DNA from: Pachyseris speciosa
Taxonomy: Eukaryota > Cnidaria > Anthozoa > Scleractinia > Pachyseridae
Assembly (NCBI GenBank): GCA_016490735.1
Contig: JAEMWC010000005.1
Location: 1,867,501 to 1,931,500, forward strand
Direction of reading: 5' to 3'
Length of the DNA: 64,000 nucleotides
Part shown: piece after piece, positions 45,485-55,769 of the stretch
Numbering within the stretch: position 1 is the stretch's first letter
Layout: the number at the start of each line of letters is the position of its first letter
Program-made: the position numbers and the translations under genes
Notes under the pieces: generated by a model
The model's database searches: none
What the model was told of the DNA's origin: nothing
Seen by the model: the letters and a program-made list of their open reading frames with translations, nothing else

Positions 45485-46110
45485 CTAAGATCTGATCTTC
45501 CAGCTGTAGAGAATCGGGTTTATTGACAAGATAACAAATTAAAGTTGATCTAAGGAACTTGCCTTGTAAGTTTAATAGGTTTGGTCCATGTTCTACTATT
45601 TGTCAAAGGCACCAGTAAATTATATGGTGCACCAATGGTGCACTGTACACTGCCTTTCTTTATCAAGCTATACTGAGTGGGATCTGTTGGCATGAAACAC
45701 TGTTTTGTACCTGATGTTGACGATGACGCAGTGTGAACAAAATTTTGACATAAGAGCAAACGGAGGTTACAAACACATACAAGTAACCATGTAGGTAAAA
45801 TAAAGTTAATATAGCGTTATTCCAAATGAATAATGTGGTAACAACAATGCAGACAAACCAAAACGCAAGAATAACGGCATTCGTTCCCTTCAAAGTTACA
45901 ATGCAATCACTGTCAGCCTAGACACTGCACACAATATATAGGCAGTTGTCAACTTTACTTGCCTTGCAATGTGACAAATATTCCATTGTTCTTTCACAAC
46001 AGAAATCCAATTGATAACTGCTGAAGGCCGGCTCTACAATGAAACCAACACAGAGATCAGTCACCGCTTGGCTGCGAAACAATGTTTTAAACGGCGGATG
46101 AAGTGAAGAC
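45485..46110 (-). pseudogene. Class A GPCR pseudogene, rearranged
   Basis: The 3' half (45,485-45,893) has TM4 (FWFVCIV), TM5, loop 3, loop-3/TM7 and the same terminal stop as the 16.7-kb copy, in two frames. At about 45,900 it switches to a TM1-TM3-like segment resembling the 26.7-kb fragment, with TM3 motifs lost. Its 5' end is deleted at about 46,110 relative to the 27.0-kb copy. A multiply broken receptor. Confidence 0.8.
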
Positions 46111-46206
46111 TCCCTGTTTCGTCTAGACTGTCTCCCTAAACTTCACGAATCAAGTAGTATTTATTTCGGTAGAGAGTGAATTTCGGATGCGAGAATTATA
46201 AGATTA

Positions 46207-47146
46207 CCGTAAAAGCTCTATTAAGCCCCCCACCCCCTTTTTTTAAGCCCCCCTCTCTAATAAGCCCCCCTCCTCCTTTTGGGACATGAGATTTTGCAAT
46301 TATTCCCTCCTTTTCCCTCTTACAAAACACACTTTATGCGGCCCAATTGGTTTGTTTTCAAAACAAATATACAATAAAACACACAATACTAAAACACAAA
46401 CAGCGGAGATAAACATGGTAAACCAACGCATTTTATATAGACTTGACGTTTCGTATGCTAGGCAACATACATTTTCAAAAGTGACCGTTACAATTTTTGA
46501 AAACTGTTTATATACTTTTAATACAGAGGTCTGGAACCGAGATTAAGAAAAACTATCTTAACAGTAAAAATGTAAAAGGATACACCTTATTAATAAAGCA
46601 ACAACTTCTCACTAATAATGTTTACATTAAAACCTTATTTATCCAAGAACTTAAGCCAGCTTTTAATGTAAACATTAGTAGTGAGAAGTTGTTGCTTTAC
46701 TAATAAGGTGTATCCTTTTACATTTTTACTGTTAAGATAGTTTTTCTTAACCTCGGTTCCAGACCCTTGTATTAAAAGTATATAAACAGTTTTCAAAAAT
46801 TGTAACGGTCACTTTTGAAAATGTATGTTGCCTAGCATATATAAAATGCGTTGGTTTACCATGTTTATCTCCGCTGTTTGTGTTTTATTTTTAATTAAGC
46901 TACGATGGCCTGACAACAAGAGTTTATATGACACAATACTGTTTCCTGCTAGGTATTAAATGATAAAGTTTTACTACAGCTGTTTGAGATTTGTACAGAA
47001 ACTATTTAACACGAAAACGGCGTGTTAAAAGATTTCAAATAAGCCCCACCCCTCTATATTAAGCCCCCCTCTCTAATAAGCCCCCCCTCTTAATAAGGCC
47101 TGAATTTAAATATCCCCCCCCCCGGGGCTTAATAGAGCTTTTACGG
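46207..47146. mobile_element. 940-bp foldback MITE with TA target duplication
   Basis: Terminal repeat CCGTAAAAGCTCTATTAAGC (23 bp, perfect to ggcttaatagagcttttacgg), flanked by TA on both sides (46,205-46,206; 47,147-47,148). Inside, two arms of about 240 bp (46,391-46,632 and 46,660-46,896) pair around a 27-base loop. Subterminal direct repeats of aagcccccctctctaataag occur on both sides. The paralogue at 27,252 is empty. TA target and no coding capacity suggest a Tc1/mariner-type non-autonomous element. Confidence 0.85.
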
Positions 47147-47148
47147 TA

Positions 47149-47826
47149 TGCTGATTATAAATAGGTTCCAATTTTTTTTCCAAACAAGCTTCATTATTAA
47201 AACACGAACATGGAACATTCGGAATATTCCAGGGCAATAAAAGCAACATTAACATAAAAATATCCTGACCAAAATCAAAAATATCCGAGAGAGTTAGTGA
47301 GACAGGAAAGAATATAACAATAATAGCAAGACAATCGTTATACTGGTGGGATTTGGGTCGTGAAGGTTGGTTTAAAATGTTTAGTTATCTCGAGAAATCA
47401 GTCGCTAGGGTTATTACTGACTTGAAGAAGCACCACGACGCCTCATTATCGCACATTTTTGTTGAAAACTCCACTATAAGATAATTAGATTTCCAGCATT
47501 TTGATTGGCTCATCCCATCTCATGGCTCTATTTTAATTGGGATTTACAGACTGGATGCAGGCTGGTTATGTTATAATATCCGCGCAAGGATAAATATTGA
47601 GTGCACACGTCCAACCAAACATAGCAGTAAAGAACTTTTAACCTGCGTCAGAGGGTGTAGGCAGTGAAGTTTACAATAGTTTAAAATTTATGTCTATACG
47701 AAAGCTAAAATATAGATAAAATCTATTTTGCATGAAAGGGAACTAGCTTTCCACTTTCTGCATTCGCCAATAAACAAAAATTCAGGTATAATAGACATTC
47801 TTCCATGCAGCTGTCAATAGACCTCT
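47149..47826. repeat. Segmental duplication block B, copy 2
   Basis: Almost identical to 27,257-27,940; only small substitutions and short indels. Confidence 0.85.
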
Positions 47827-48071
47827 TTAGTGTGAATGATGTATATATGTATAGCTTTCATATTTTGTTTTCCCAGTGTAGCTCTTGTTATGTTCCCAGC
47901 TTTCTTTCTTGTATTTCCCTATAGCAGAGTATTTGTGTTCAATGTGATGTGTATCACAAATGACTAGTACGTCGACAGCTGTCAACACCACACTCACAGC
48001 AGGCTCTGTCTCTTCTGGCGTGAGGTGATTGTACTGATTATAAATAGCTTCATTATATTTACTATTTAACA

Positions 48072-48072
<1 letters not shown>
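47827..48072 (-). CDS. Small conserved ORF, second near-identical copy
   Basis: 81 codons, matching 27,941-28,201 from NEAIYNQYN onward; the first seven codons differ because homology ends at about 48,055. Open and almost unchanged, but the duplication is recent, so this says little about function. Confidence 0.4.
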
Positions 48073-48103
<31 letters not shown>

Positions 48104-48289
48104 CACTGATTGCAGTCTGTAAAGATGCTAAAACAAGTTTGTCAGGAGAACGGGGGCGGTCCTTTTTGTCAGCAGGGAAATTCTCAGGGGTAATGTATAG
48201 TAAACGTGCTAAAACAAACAGATTGCAATATTAAAAACAGGCTGCGATATTAAAAATATTGCAGTGTACAGCACTGGAAAAGTTGAAAA

Positions 48290-48770
48290 TTTACAGGCGC
48301 ATGTAAATCCAATTTCCAAAGTGTAAATCTGGATTTACATGTTTTGTAAATTTTAATTTACATGTTAAGGTTTTGTAAAATAAAATTTACAAGAAATTTA
48401 CATGTTGGAGTGGATCATGTAAATGTACTGTAAATAGTTATTTACAGGACCATGTTCTTGTAGTATAAATTGACTAACCTGTAAATAACATGTAAATTAT
48501 TTCAAGTAGATTTACAGTATCTCACTCATGTAAATGGTTTCAAACTATCCTGTAAATAACATGTAAATGGATACAATCCTGTGAACTGAATTTACATGAA
48601 CGTTTCATGTTTTAGGGGAACATGTAAATTTACTCTAAATAATGATTGAAAGTCATTCCTGGAAGTATAATTTGAAGAACATCAGATGTAAATAACATGG
48701 AAATGTTGTTTCCTGAAAATAGGGTAAATGTTCCGGTAAAAGTTATTAACAGGGTCATTTTCTGGTAAGC
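48290..48770. repeat. Left subterminal array (GTAAAT motif)
   Basis: About twenty degenerate copies of catgtaaat / cctgtaaata separated by 10-25 bases. The orientation is the reverse of the right array. Confidence 0.8.
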
Positions 48771-49371
48771 ATAATTTTTTAGTGTAAGGTGATGTTTACA
48801 AGTTAGTTTATTCGCCAGAGCAGGAAGAATCCTCAAGTTACCATCCACGTGAGGAAGGCCCGGGTGGGCTGTTGAATGCAAAACTTTCAATAACTTGAAA
48901 TCGAAGCATTTGTTTCTTCTCCCCTTTAAAGTAATTGAACCCGGGAAGAAAGAGTTCAATATTGGCCTTATCTTCAGGTAACTCGAACAATGTATACATT
49001 CCTTTTTGGTGTCATTTATAGGTAAGCCGATTATACCTTAAACGAAAAGGGGACAAGAGGATCTTGATACCTTGGTAATCGACTGTAAACATGTAAATGA
49101 AGCGGCAAATCGGAAGAATGGCTGTCAAATAAATAAGCAAATTCCAAAAAACACTTCAAAAACGGGTCGGGCTGGACGCTCGGGCTGTGGCTCGATTTTT
49201 GAATATACCATATATGTAGTATCTGCCAAAGCTCAAGAGTCAAACGCTGCCAGCGACAGTGTGGGCTCACTTAACTCAGTAACCGCGCCGCTATTACTGG
49301 CGCTTTTTTAACGCCGTTGGGTTCAAAATATAAAGTTACCTCTTCCACTAGGAAAGTACGGCTCAACTGAA
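48771..49371. other. Spacer and possible promoter region
   Basis: No clear gene. Two overlapping frames on opposite strands (49,031-49,311) are unrecognised. The stretch just before 49,372 may be a promoter for the exon-like segments that follow, with an atataaag element at about 49,328-49,335. Confidence 0.3.
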
Positions 49372-50203
49372 ATGCAAGCGAAAGATTGTTCGATTATTTT
49401 GAAGACTCGTGTTTCTTCTGAGGTAAGTTAATTTTTTTTTGCATTTTCTTGTGTTTTAAAATTTTGCAACCGGCTCCTCTTTCACAACGGACGATCGAAC
49501 ACTCGATACTTTACATGTATTCTACCTGAAATGGCGATCATTTGCAAGGGTAAAGAGTGTTTAAATTAGTCCGGATTCAAAGTGAAAAATTATTGAATTC
49601 AAAAGGGTTTCTATCAAGATCGACTATATCAATACATGAAGCTTTATTTTATTCACAAGTCCCACGAATTGGTGCAGACACAATTGCAACACCCGTACCG
49701 CTCGTTGTAAATATCAATAAATATAAAGCATCTGTCTCAAAATGATCAGCTTCAAACATGCTGCATTTTTCGCAGGTATCAATTGAAGAATCATGAAGAT
49801 ATTATGTATATTCAATATGGAGGGCCGGGGTCACTGCAAAAGCCATATTGACTTCAAAGCATGTGTTTTCACTTGCATACACAAGGTAAATTAAGCTTCA
49901 ATTAATAAACTTAATTGCCATATAAAGTGTGTAGGTCTGCAGTGCACCAGTGAACATTAAGTGATAGACTGAAGAAATGGATTAAAATCGACAGAAGAGT
50001 TTCAGTACAGGCCAATTAACACACAACTGTCTCGTCTCCTTTCTTGATGAAAATTTAATACCATAAAGTTTCTCAAGTAACCATCCCTAAAGTCTATAAA
50101 GTGTGATGATTGTGGATACTCATTAAATCAATGCAATTTATTTTGGCAGGTTAAATTAGATACAGCAGAAGGATTCTTGAAAGGAAATGGTTTGAGGACC
50201 TGA
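49372..50203 (+). other. Exon-like series at left of the CACTA-like element
   Basis: Three segments with good splice borders: 49,372-49,422 (ATG, ends GAG then gtaagt), 49,776-49,885 (cgcag before, gtaaat after) and 50,150-50,203 (ggcag before, stop TGA). From an ATG at 49,793 exons 2 and 3 join in frame for 48 codons, including MEGRGHCKSHIDF. The frame from the first ATG stops early in exon 2, so that could be an upstream ORF. No family recognised. Confidence 0.3.
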
Positions 50204-50349
50204 CACCAGTCATGGTTGTTAAGAATAGGGTACAGTATCTGTTCTACTTAATATGTTACAGTCAGTGCCTTAGCAAGCAAATGCTTTTGCTGCTAAGAAA
50301 AAACACAGTGTACATGTAAGTGAAAATTTTCAACACTAGTCCAGAAAGA

Positions 50350-50400
50350 AGCCCACTTCACTTCACTTCACTTTCACTTCACTTTATTTCAATAATTTAT
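50350..50400. repeat. CACTT-rich microsatellite and possible LINE/SINE tail
   Basis: Repeats of cttca(cttt) followed by atttcaataatttatgatata, as at the 3' end of some retroposons; no body was recognised. Confidence 0.4.
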
Positions 50401-50498
50401 GATATACAATTTAGAAAAATACACAACCTGCATGTAGCAAAGCTAATCGAGGCGGGTTGTGTAACTTACAATCAAATTTAGCAAAATGAATTCTTAGT

Positions 50499-50553
50499 AA
50501 TAAAGGGGATTAGTTTCTAAAGAACCTGTGGTGCTGCGTCGGTGGGGGAGTGA

Positions 50554-50602
<49 letters not shown>

Positions 50603-50698
50603 ATACAGGGATTCGATTAGCTGACATTTTCGAGCATTAGCCCTTCATAGTTAGCCCTTCGTCGTTAGTGCTTCGTCGTGCTGAGTGATTATTTGCTC

Positions 50699-50729
<31 letters not shown>

Positions 50730-50747
50730 AATCGAATCCCTGTACCC

Positions 50748-50786
<39 letters not shown>
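50499..50786. mobile_element. MITE family M (ttgataaacc/aaagggg), truncated copy
   Basis: Starts aataaaggggattagtttct as do the copies at 61,018 and (inverted) 62,092, and contains the tgaccaccatacagggattc and tcgaatccctgt inverted pair and the gaagggctaacg block. Its right terminal repeat is missing: the element stops at about 50,786, beside another MITE. Confidence 0.7.
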
Positions 50787-50787
<1 letters not shown>

Positions 50788-50794
50788 CTTAGTC

Positions 50795-51068
50795 TAGCCT
50801 GCGTCGCAGACGTAACAAAACCCCGGTTAGTAACATCTGCATGCAGCGCCAAATTCCTTGTTCTGTACCAGAATTTGAGTACGCGTTATGATTGGCTCAT
50901 TAGCAAAAGCCTTTTGTTGAGTACGCGTTATGATTGGCTCTTTAACAAAAGCCTTTTGTTGACGAGCCAATCATAACGCGTACTCAAATTCTGGTACAGA
51001 ACAAGGAATTTGGCAGTGCTTCGCAGACATTACTAACCGGGGTTTTGTTACGTCTGCGACGCAGGCTA
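50795..51068. mobile_element. 274-bp foldback MITE
   Basis: Ends tagcctgcgtcgcagacgta and its exact reverse complement (tacgtctgcgacgcaggcta); about 110-bp arms. The centre holds three copies of gagtacgcgttatgattggc, two direct and one inverted. Non-coding. Confidence 0.85.
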
Positions 51069-51913
51069 TAGTAAGTCTTTCATTCAATTCATAAACAAAA
51101 GAATAAATTTGGCTTAACTCTTGTGTTTAAAGAATTGAATCAACTACAGTGTAAAACACAATCAGGGTGAACAATCCAAGGAAAAGACAGTGTAAACACA
51201 AAAGAGCAGCTGTAATACTGAACTGAAGCTTATAGTTACTTGTTATGCAAAAATTAATAATATTGTAGGGCCTATGGCTCCAAAAGATGTGGTTTTGTTG
51301 AAAAGGATCAATGTTTAAACACTGAAGTGCTAATTTCTCTGAGTGTATTTTAAACCTTTCTTGCTTGAAAAATCCTAAGGTATCCCTGTGTGATTTTGAG
51401 GAACCACTTGACTAAAATTAATGTGAAATAACTCTTCATGTTTTTTTGTTATGGATGGGAATAGTACAGATGTGGTATTTATGGGGATTTTTGATTTTTA
51501 CAAAAAAATTCAAGTAAAAAGCAAATCTCATCCAAAGGTGCATTTCATCATGTGAATACACACAACATACTTATTTCCTGTTGGTATTGATGTACCTTGG
51601 CTATTGGTTTTGAGATCTCATGCAAAAGCAATCTTGAACATGATTTTTTGTAAACATTCATGAGAATAATGTAATAATAAGATTGTCATTTTAATATAGG
51701 ACTTTTTTGCCTTACATGTATAACAATTTAAATCTCCTACAGTAACATTTCATTCAAATTCACTTACAAGTACTCTCAGAAGCTGGATTTCTAAATAACT
51801 TGAATAAACTGTCCTCCTGCATGTCTGGCTGAACTGTGATATACCTGCTTGCATCATACGGTAATGCTGTTTTTTACAGGTTCAGAATTGACTTGACTGG
51901 GTGAATTTGAAGC
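51069..51913. other. No gene seen (inside the CACTA-like element)
   Basis: AT-rich, with no long frames and no repeats recognised. Confidence 0.4.
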
Positions 51914-53226
51914 CGGTCATGATAAAACGCAGACTGCAGACCATGCAGACTGGGAAATTTTTTGATTGCTTGTTTTAAATCTGATTTGCATTTGATTGAG
52001 GTGTTTATGCTTTTTTCTTACTCTTTTGGTGACATTGCAACAGCTTCCATTTTTTGACTGGCTTGCGGCATAATTTTAGCCTTTGAGAATGCACTGTAAA
52101 TTTCTCACAGGACAAACTAGATCTGCACAATCATGGCAAGGATTTCCATATCTTTTAAATGAAGAATATTTCTCAATCTAAACCTGTGTTTACTTACGGC
52201 TAGACGCGGTGGCGCCACTCAAAATTGTCATTAGATTGCATTATTTTCATTATAAATAATTATTTCCAACACTGAAAACGGCTTCGTGAATGCAGCTTTA
52301 TTTTTGTCAAAAGTTTCTGGGGGGGCTCCAATCACTTTTTGTTGGAAAATCTCTTGGTGTGAAAGGCTGATATATTTTTTCCCACAGATTGCAAATCAAA
52401 GCTGTCTGACACGATCTGATGGATATGGTGAAGCGACGCGTGTGAAGGACAAGCGTCATAATTTCTTTTGCATTTCAATCGAATGTTACTTCTGCCATTT
52501 AAATAGCAGTTCGATCCTAGGCATTCGATAAAAGATTGCATCCGTTCAGCTTTTCAACCGATCTGTTTCGAACGGCTTGTCTAGCCACTGTTTCTTATCT
52601 GTTCACTTGCTGGCCGTTCAGCTGTGCAAATGCTGAGTGGATACCGTGTGGGAAATGCTTGGTTTACGGTATCCCATAAAATAAATCACAAAGGGTTGAA
52701 TTCACAGGTTCGCTACTGAACTTGGTTTAATTGTTTCACAGGTTCGACGACTAACAGGTTACAACACAACTCATCTCAATTCAAGCTGGCTCAATCAATA
52801 AAATACACAGCCATCAAATCACAAAAGGTCTTCGATTATACTTGACATTCAACTTGTCACCACAAAATCAGTCACTTAGAATTGATTGACTTGACAGCTC
52901 ATTGTCACGCAATTGGTGAGCCCCAGTTTCTGACAACTGCAAATAATGTTTTCGTGTGAGAGGCCAAAAGTTAATCTCAGCTGTTTGTGTTTTATTTTCC
53001 TCAAAATTGTTGCTAGGTAACATAATAGCTCGAAATAACCTCATGAGGTGTCCATAAAATGGAAACTGATCCAGTGTCGCCAAAAGAGTAAGAAAAAAGT
53101 ATAAACATCTCAATCAAATGTAAATCGGATTTTTTTGTAAAGCAATCAAAAAATTTCCCACTCCGCATGGTCTGCATGGTCTGCACAGTCTGCGCGGTCT
53201 GCAGTCTGCGTTTTATCATGACCCAT
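51914..53226. mobile_element. 1.3-kb DNA element with ~135-bp terminal inverted repeats
   Basis: Left 51,914-52,046 and right 53,071-53,226 are reverse complements with substitutions (shared ggtcatgataaaacgcagac, ttttttgattgctt and cttactcttttgg blocks). The right copy has an expanded series of about 10-bp catggtctg/cagtctg units. The interior has no recognised transposase; a minus-strand 81-codon frame (52,868-53,113) is unremarkable. Confidence 0.75.
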
Positions 53227-53560
53227 TTGAAGCCTTGTGTATTATGGTTTCCTTTTTCCTATTCCAAATTTGTTTTGTCTGTCCCCTCCTTCCCTCAAAA
53301 AAATGACTGTGATGAACTATTGTATATCTCTAAAACCAGAAGTGTATGCTCAGATATACTACATATCAGTAATCATGACATGTTGTACTTCGAAACCATG
53401 AATCAGCATGAAATAACAGATATAGTGCAGTTGAAATTTTTTTTTTACCTAAGTGGACCCTACAGCTGTACTTTGCCACCCTGATTGTGTTTTAGCCCAA
53501 TATACCTACTGGTAATTCTGGTCTGTGTAACTGACAGAATATGTTCCTTAACAAAATTTT

Positions 53561-53618
53561 GGTTATGTTTATATGAGAACGCAGGCGGGCCAGGCCACCT
53601 TCTCATATAAACATAACC
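53561..53618. repeat. 18-bp inverted repeat with GC-rich loop
   Basis: Arms ggttatgtttatatgaga and tctcatataaacataacc are perfect reverse complements. It sits just before a larger hairpin; a matching tctcatataaacagg block is at 53,935, so this may be an older MITE with nested insertions. Confidence 0.8.
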
Positions 53619-53626
53619 ATAATTTT

Positions 53627-53795
53627 ACATAAGTTGAAGGATTAAAGAGGACGCATCGATTCTCTGTGACTCTGAGTTTCGCGCCTAGGCGCTCGTCAGA
53701 CAGAACTTTCTGAACTTTCTGTCTGACGAGCGCTTAGGCGCGAAACTCAGAGTCACAGAGAATCGATGTGTCCTCTTTAATCCTTCAACTTATGT
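53627..53795. mobile_element. 169-bp hairpin MITE
   Basis: Arms of about 75-80 bp with about two mismatches (acataagttgaaggattaaa to its complement), and a loop of about 13 bases. Contains gagtttcgcgcctaggcgct near the centre. Would fold almost completely. Confidence 0.85.
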
Positions 53796-55769
53796 ATACT
53801 TAGCTCTGCTACCACAGCATTGAGCACTTTATGCCAAGGTAGACTCTACCTCCACATTTAACCATAATTTTATGAAGAAATACGGCATGAGCAGAGCCAG
53901 CCCAGTAAAGCGGGCTGTAGAGCGGGCTGAAAAATCTCATATAAACAGGCCCTAAATGGACATTCTAGAATCCCCAAGGGTGTCAGACTGCATAATACAG
54001 GTTTGACTGTATACGTGTAGTATAATGACTGTAATCAAGGGCTATAAAATAATGGAAAGCATTCTCTTGTCTAGAGAACATTATTGTACAGATTATTTCA
54101 GTACAGTTGTTTGTTTTAGTTTCAGGTAGTTGATGACCTAAAGCTCTCTTTGCGAACAATGTTGACATGGTAAACAACCTTGACCTAACCTTGACTGCAT
54201 AGCATCTTCAACAGCAATAAAGAAAATGGAACAAGGTACATATAGTTTGAACTATTAAGGTTATCTTTTAAACAAATAAATGATAATGACTCGGGCAATT
54301 GGTGGCAGAAATATGTGCTTCAATTTTTACCTTGTAAATTCACATGGTAATCTTCCCCTGTTGTGTATGGATATAGAGCCTTGACTATTTGACAGGTGTC
54401 TGAAGCTACATGTGTTATCAAGGATAGCTTTTGTAGCTTGTTTGGCAAGTGTCTTTGTTCTGCACAAAGCTATAGTATCTCACTACAGTGTACATGAAGG
54501 CTGACAAAAACAATTCACTGTGCTTACATGTGTACGTAGCTTATAGTATGCTGGAGTTATTTGTGGAGCCCATTTAAAAAACAATGTCAGAAACCCACTA
54601 ATATATACATGAACTAATTTCTAGAAATTAATACATAATTTCTAGAAATTAGTACAAGAAAATGTTTTCCACAGAATAATAAAAAATTGGACATTAAGGA
54701 GCATTAATAAACTTAAAAAAAGCATTTCTGTGTTACTCTTACATTATGTTTGGGGCTGTTTTATCAAAGCCTTTGGTTAAAACTGCTATACTCGCATATG
54801 ACCCCAGTGATATGTCATTGTTATGAATGGACAAAATTAATATCCAGACCCATGGGGATAGCCAAGCTTTTAGTCAGACATAGAAAAAGGGATGTCCAGG
54901 AAACATGTCTCCACATAAAAGTATTTAGAATTTTAAGGGAATTTGGTCTCCAACTCCTTCTGGCTAAAACCTTAGGCTGGTTATCACTAGTGAGGGAATC
55001 TGAGTCGCAGTTGCCAGCAGAATCATAAGTAGAGTTATAAGGTGAGCAGAATCAGAGTTGGAAGAATCAGCATGTTTCCTTTTTCTTGATTCCTCTTACT
55101 ATGGTATTTGTGCATAGACTACAATGGAGGACAGATGTCCTTGGGACAGTTCTAAGAATCCTTTCACAATTCATTGGTGCCCTTTACTCCCGGCATCATT
55201 ATTATGACCATAGACCCACCCTAACCCCCCCTCCTACCACCACCTCCCCAGGCAATGTTGACAAGCTCTCAGCGAACATTGACACTTCTTTTGCTTGGTT
55301 AATGTCTTTCCTATGCTCCCAGTTCGACATTGTTTAGTGGGGGGGAGGGGAGGGGGGAGGGGGGTAATTGAAGTGAATTTTGCTCGTATCACGTTGACTG
55401 TCCCAACATGTTTAGCCTGCAATGTAGATTGTCAGAGCCATAAGCAGAAGTGTAAGAATGAACCTATCAAATTGCTCCTTCTCACTCATTGTGATTGGTT
55501 TGTTCTTCCTGTCCTGCTTCCGTCTTTGAAAATCTAGTTTTCACTAGTAAGCGACATAATCACTGTAAGGCTTACAATGCTGACTCCAACTCAATTCTGT
55601 TGCTAGTGAAAACCAGCCTGTAAAAATCTTAATATTTAAATGTTACATGAACATTTTACATGACCATCCCTTTCACTGTGGCAATCAGAGTTTCCAAAAT
55701 GCAAATCATGGTACCTAATGTGCCCAGATTAAAAATCTTGCCTATAAGGGCACTCCTCAAATAATTCAG
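53796..55769. other. No confident gene (inside the CACTA-like element)
   Basis: A 92-codon plus-strand frame at 54,750-55,028 has no recognisable domain. A C-rich to G-rich pair of tracts is at 55,200-55,370. Confidence 0.35.
55336..55372 (+). other. G-quadruplex-capable tract
   Basis: Five runs of four or more G (gggggggaggggagggggg and following agggggg) within 37 bases. Confidence 0.8.

Noticed and set aside
46286..46703. Two small plus-strand proteins at 46.3-46.7 kb
   Set aside because: They lie in the hairpin arms and loop of the TA-flanked MITE, so they are chance frames.
48630..49311. Opposing small genes at the left of the CACTA-like element
   Set aside because: The frames overlap repeat array and spacer on both strands and show no motif.
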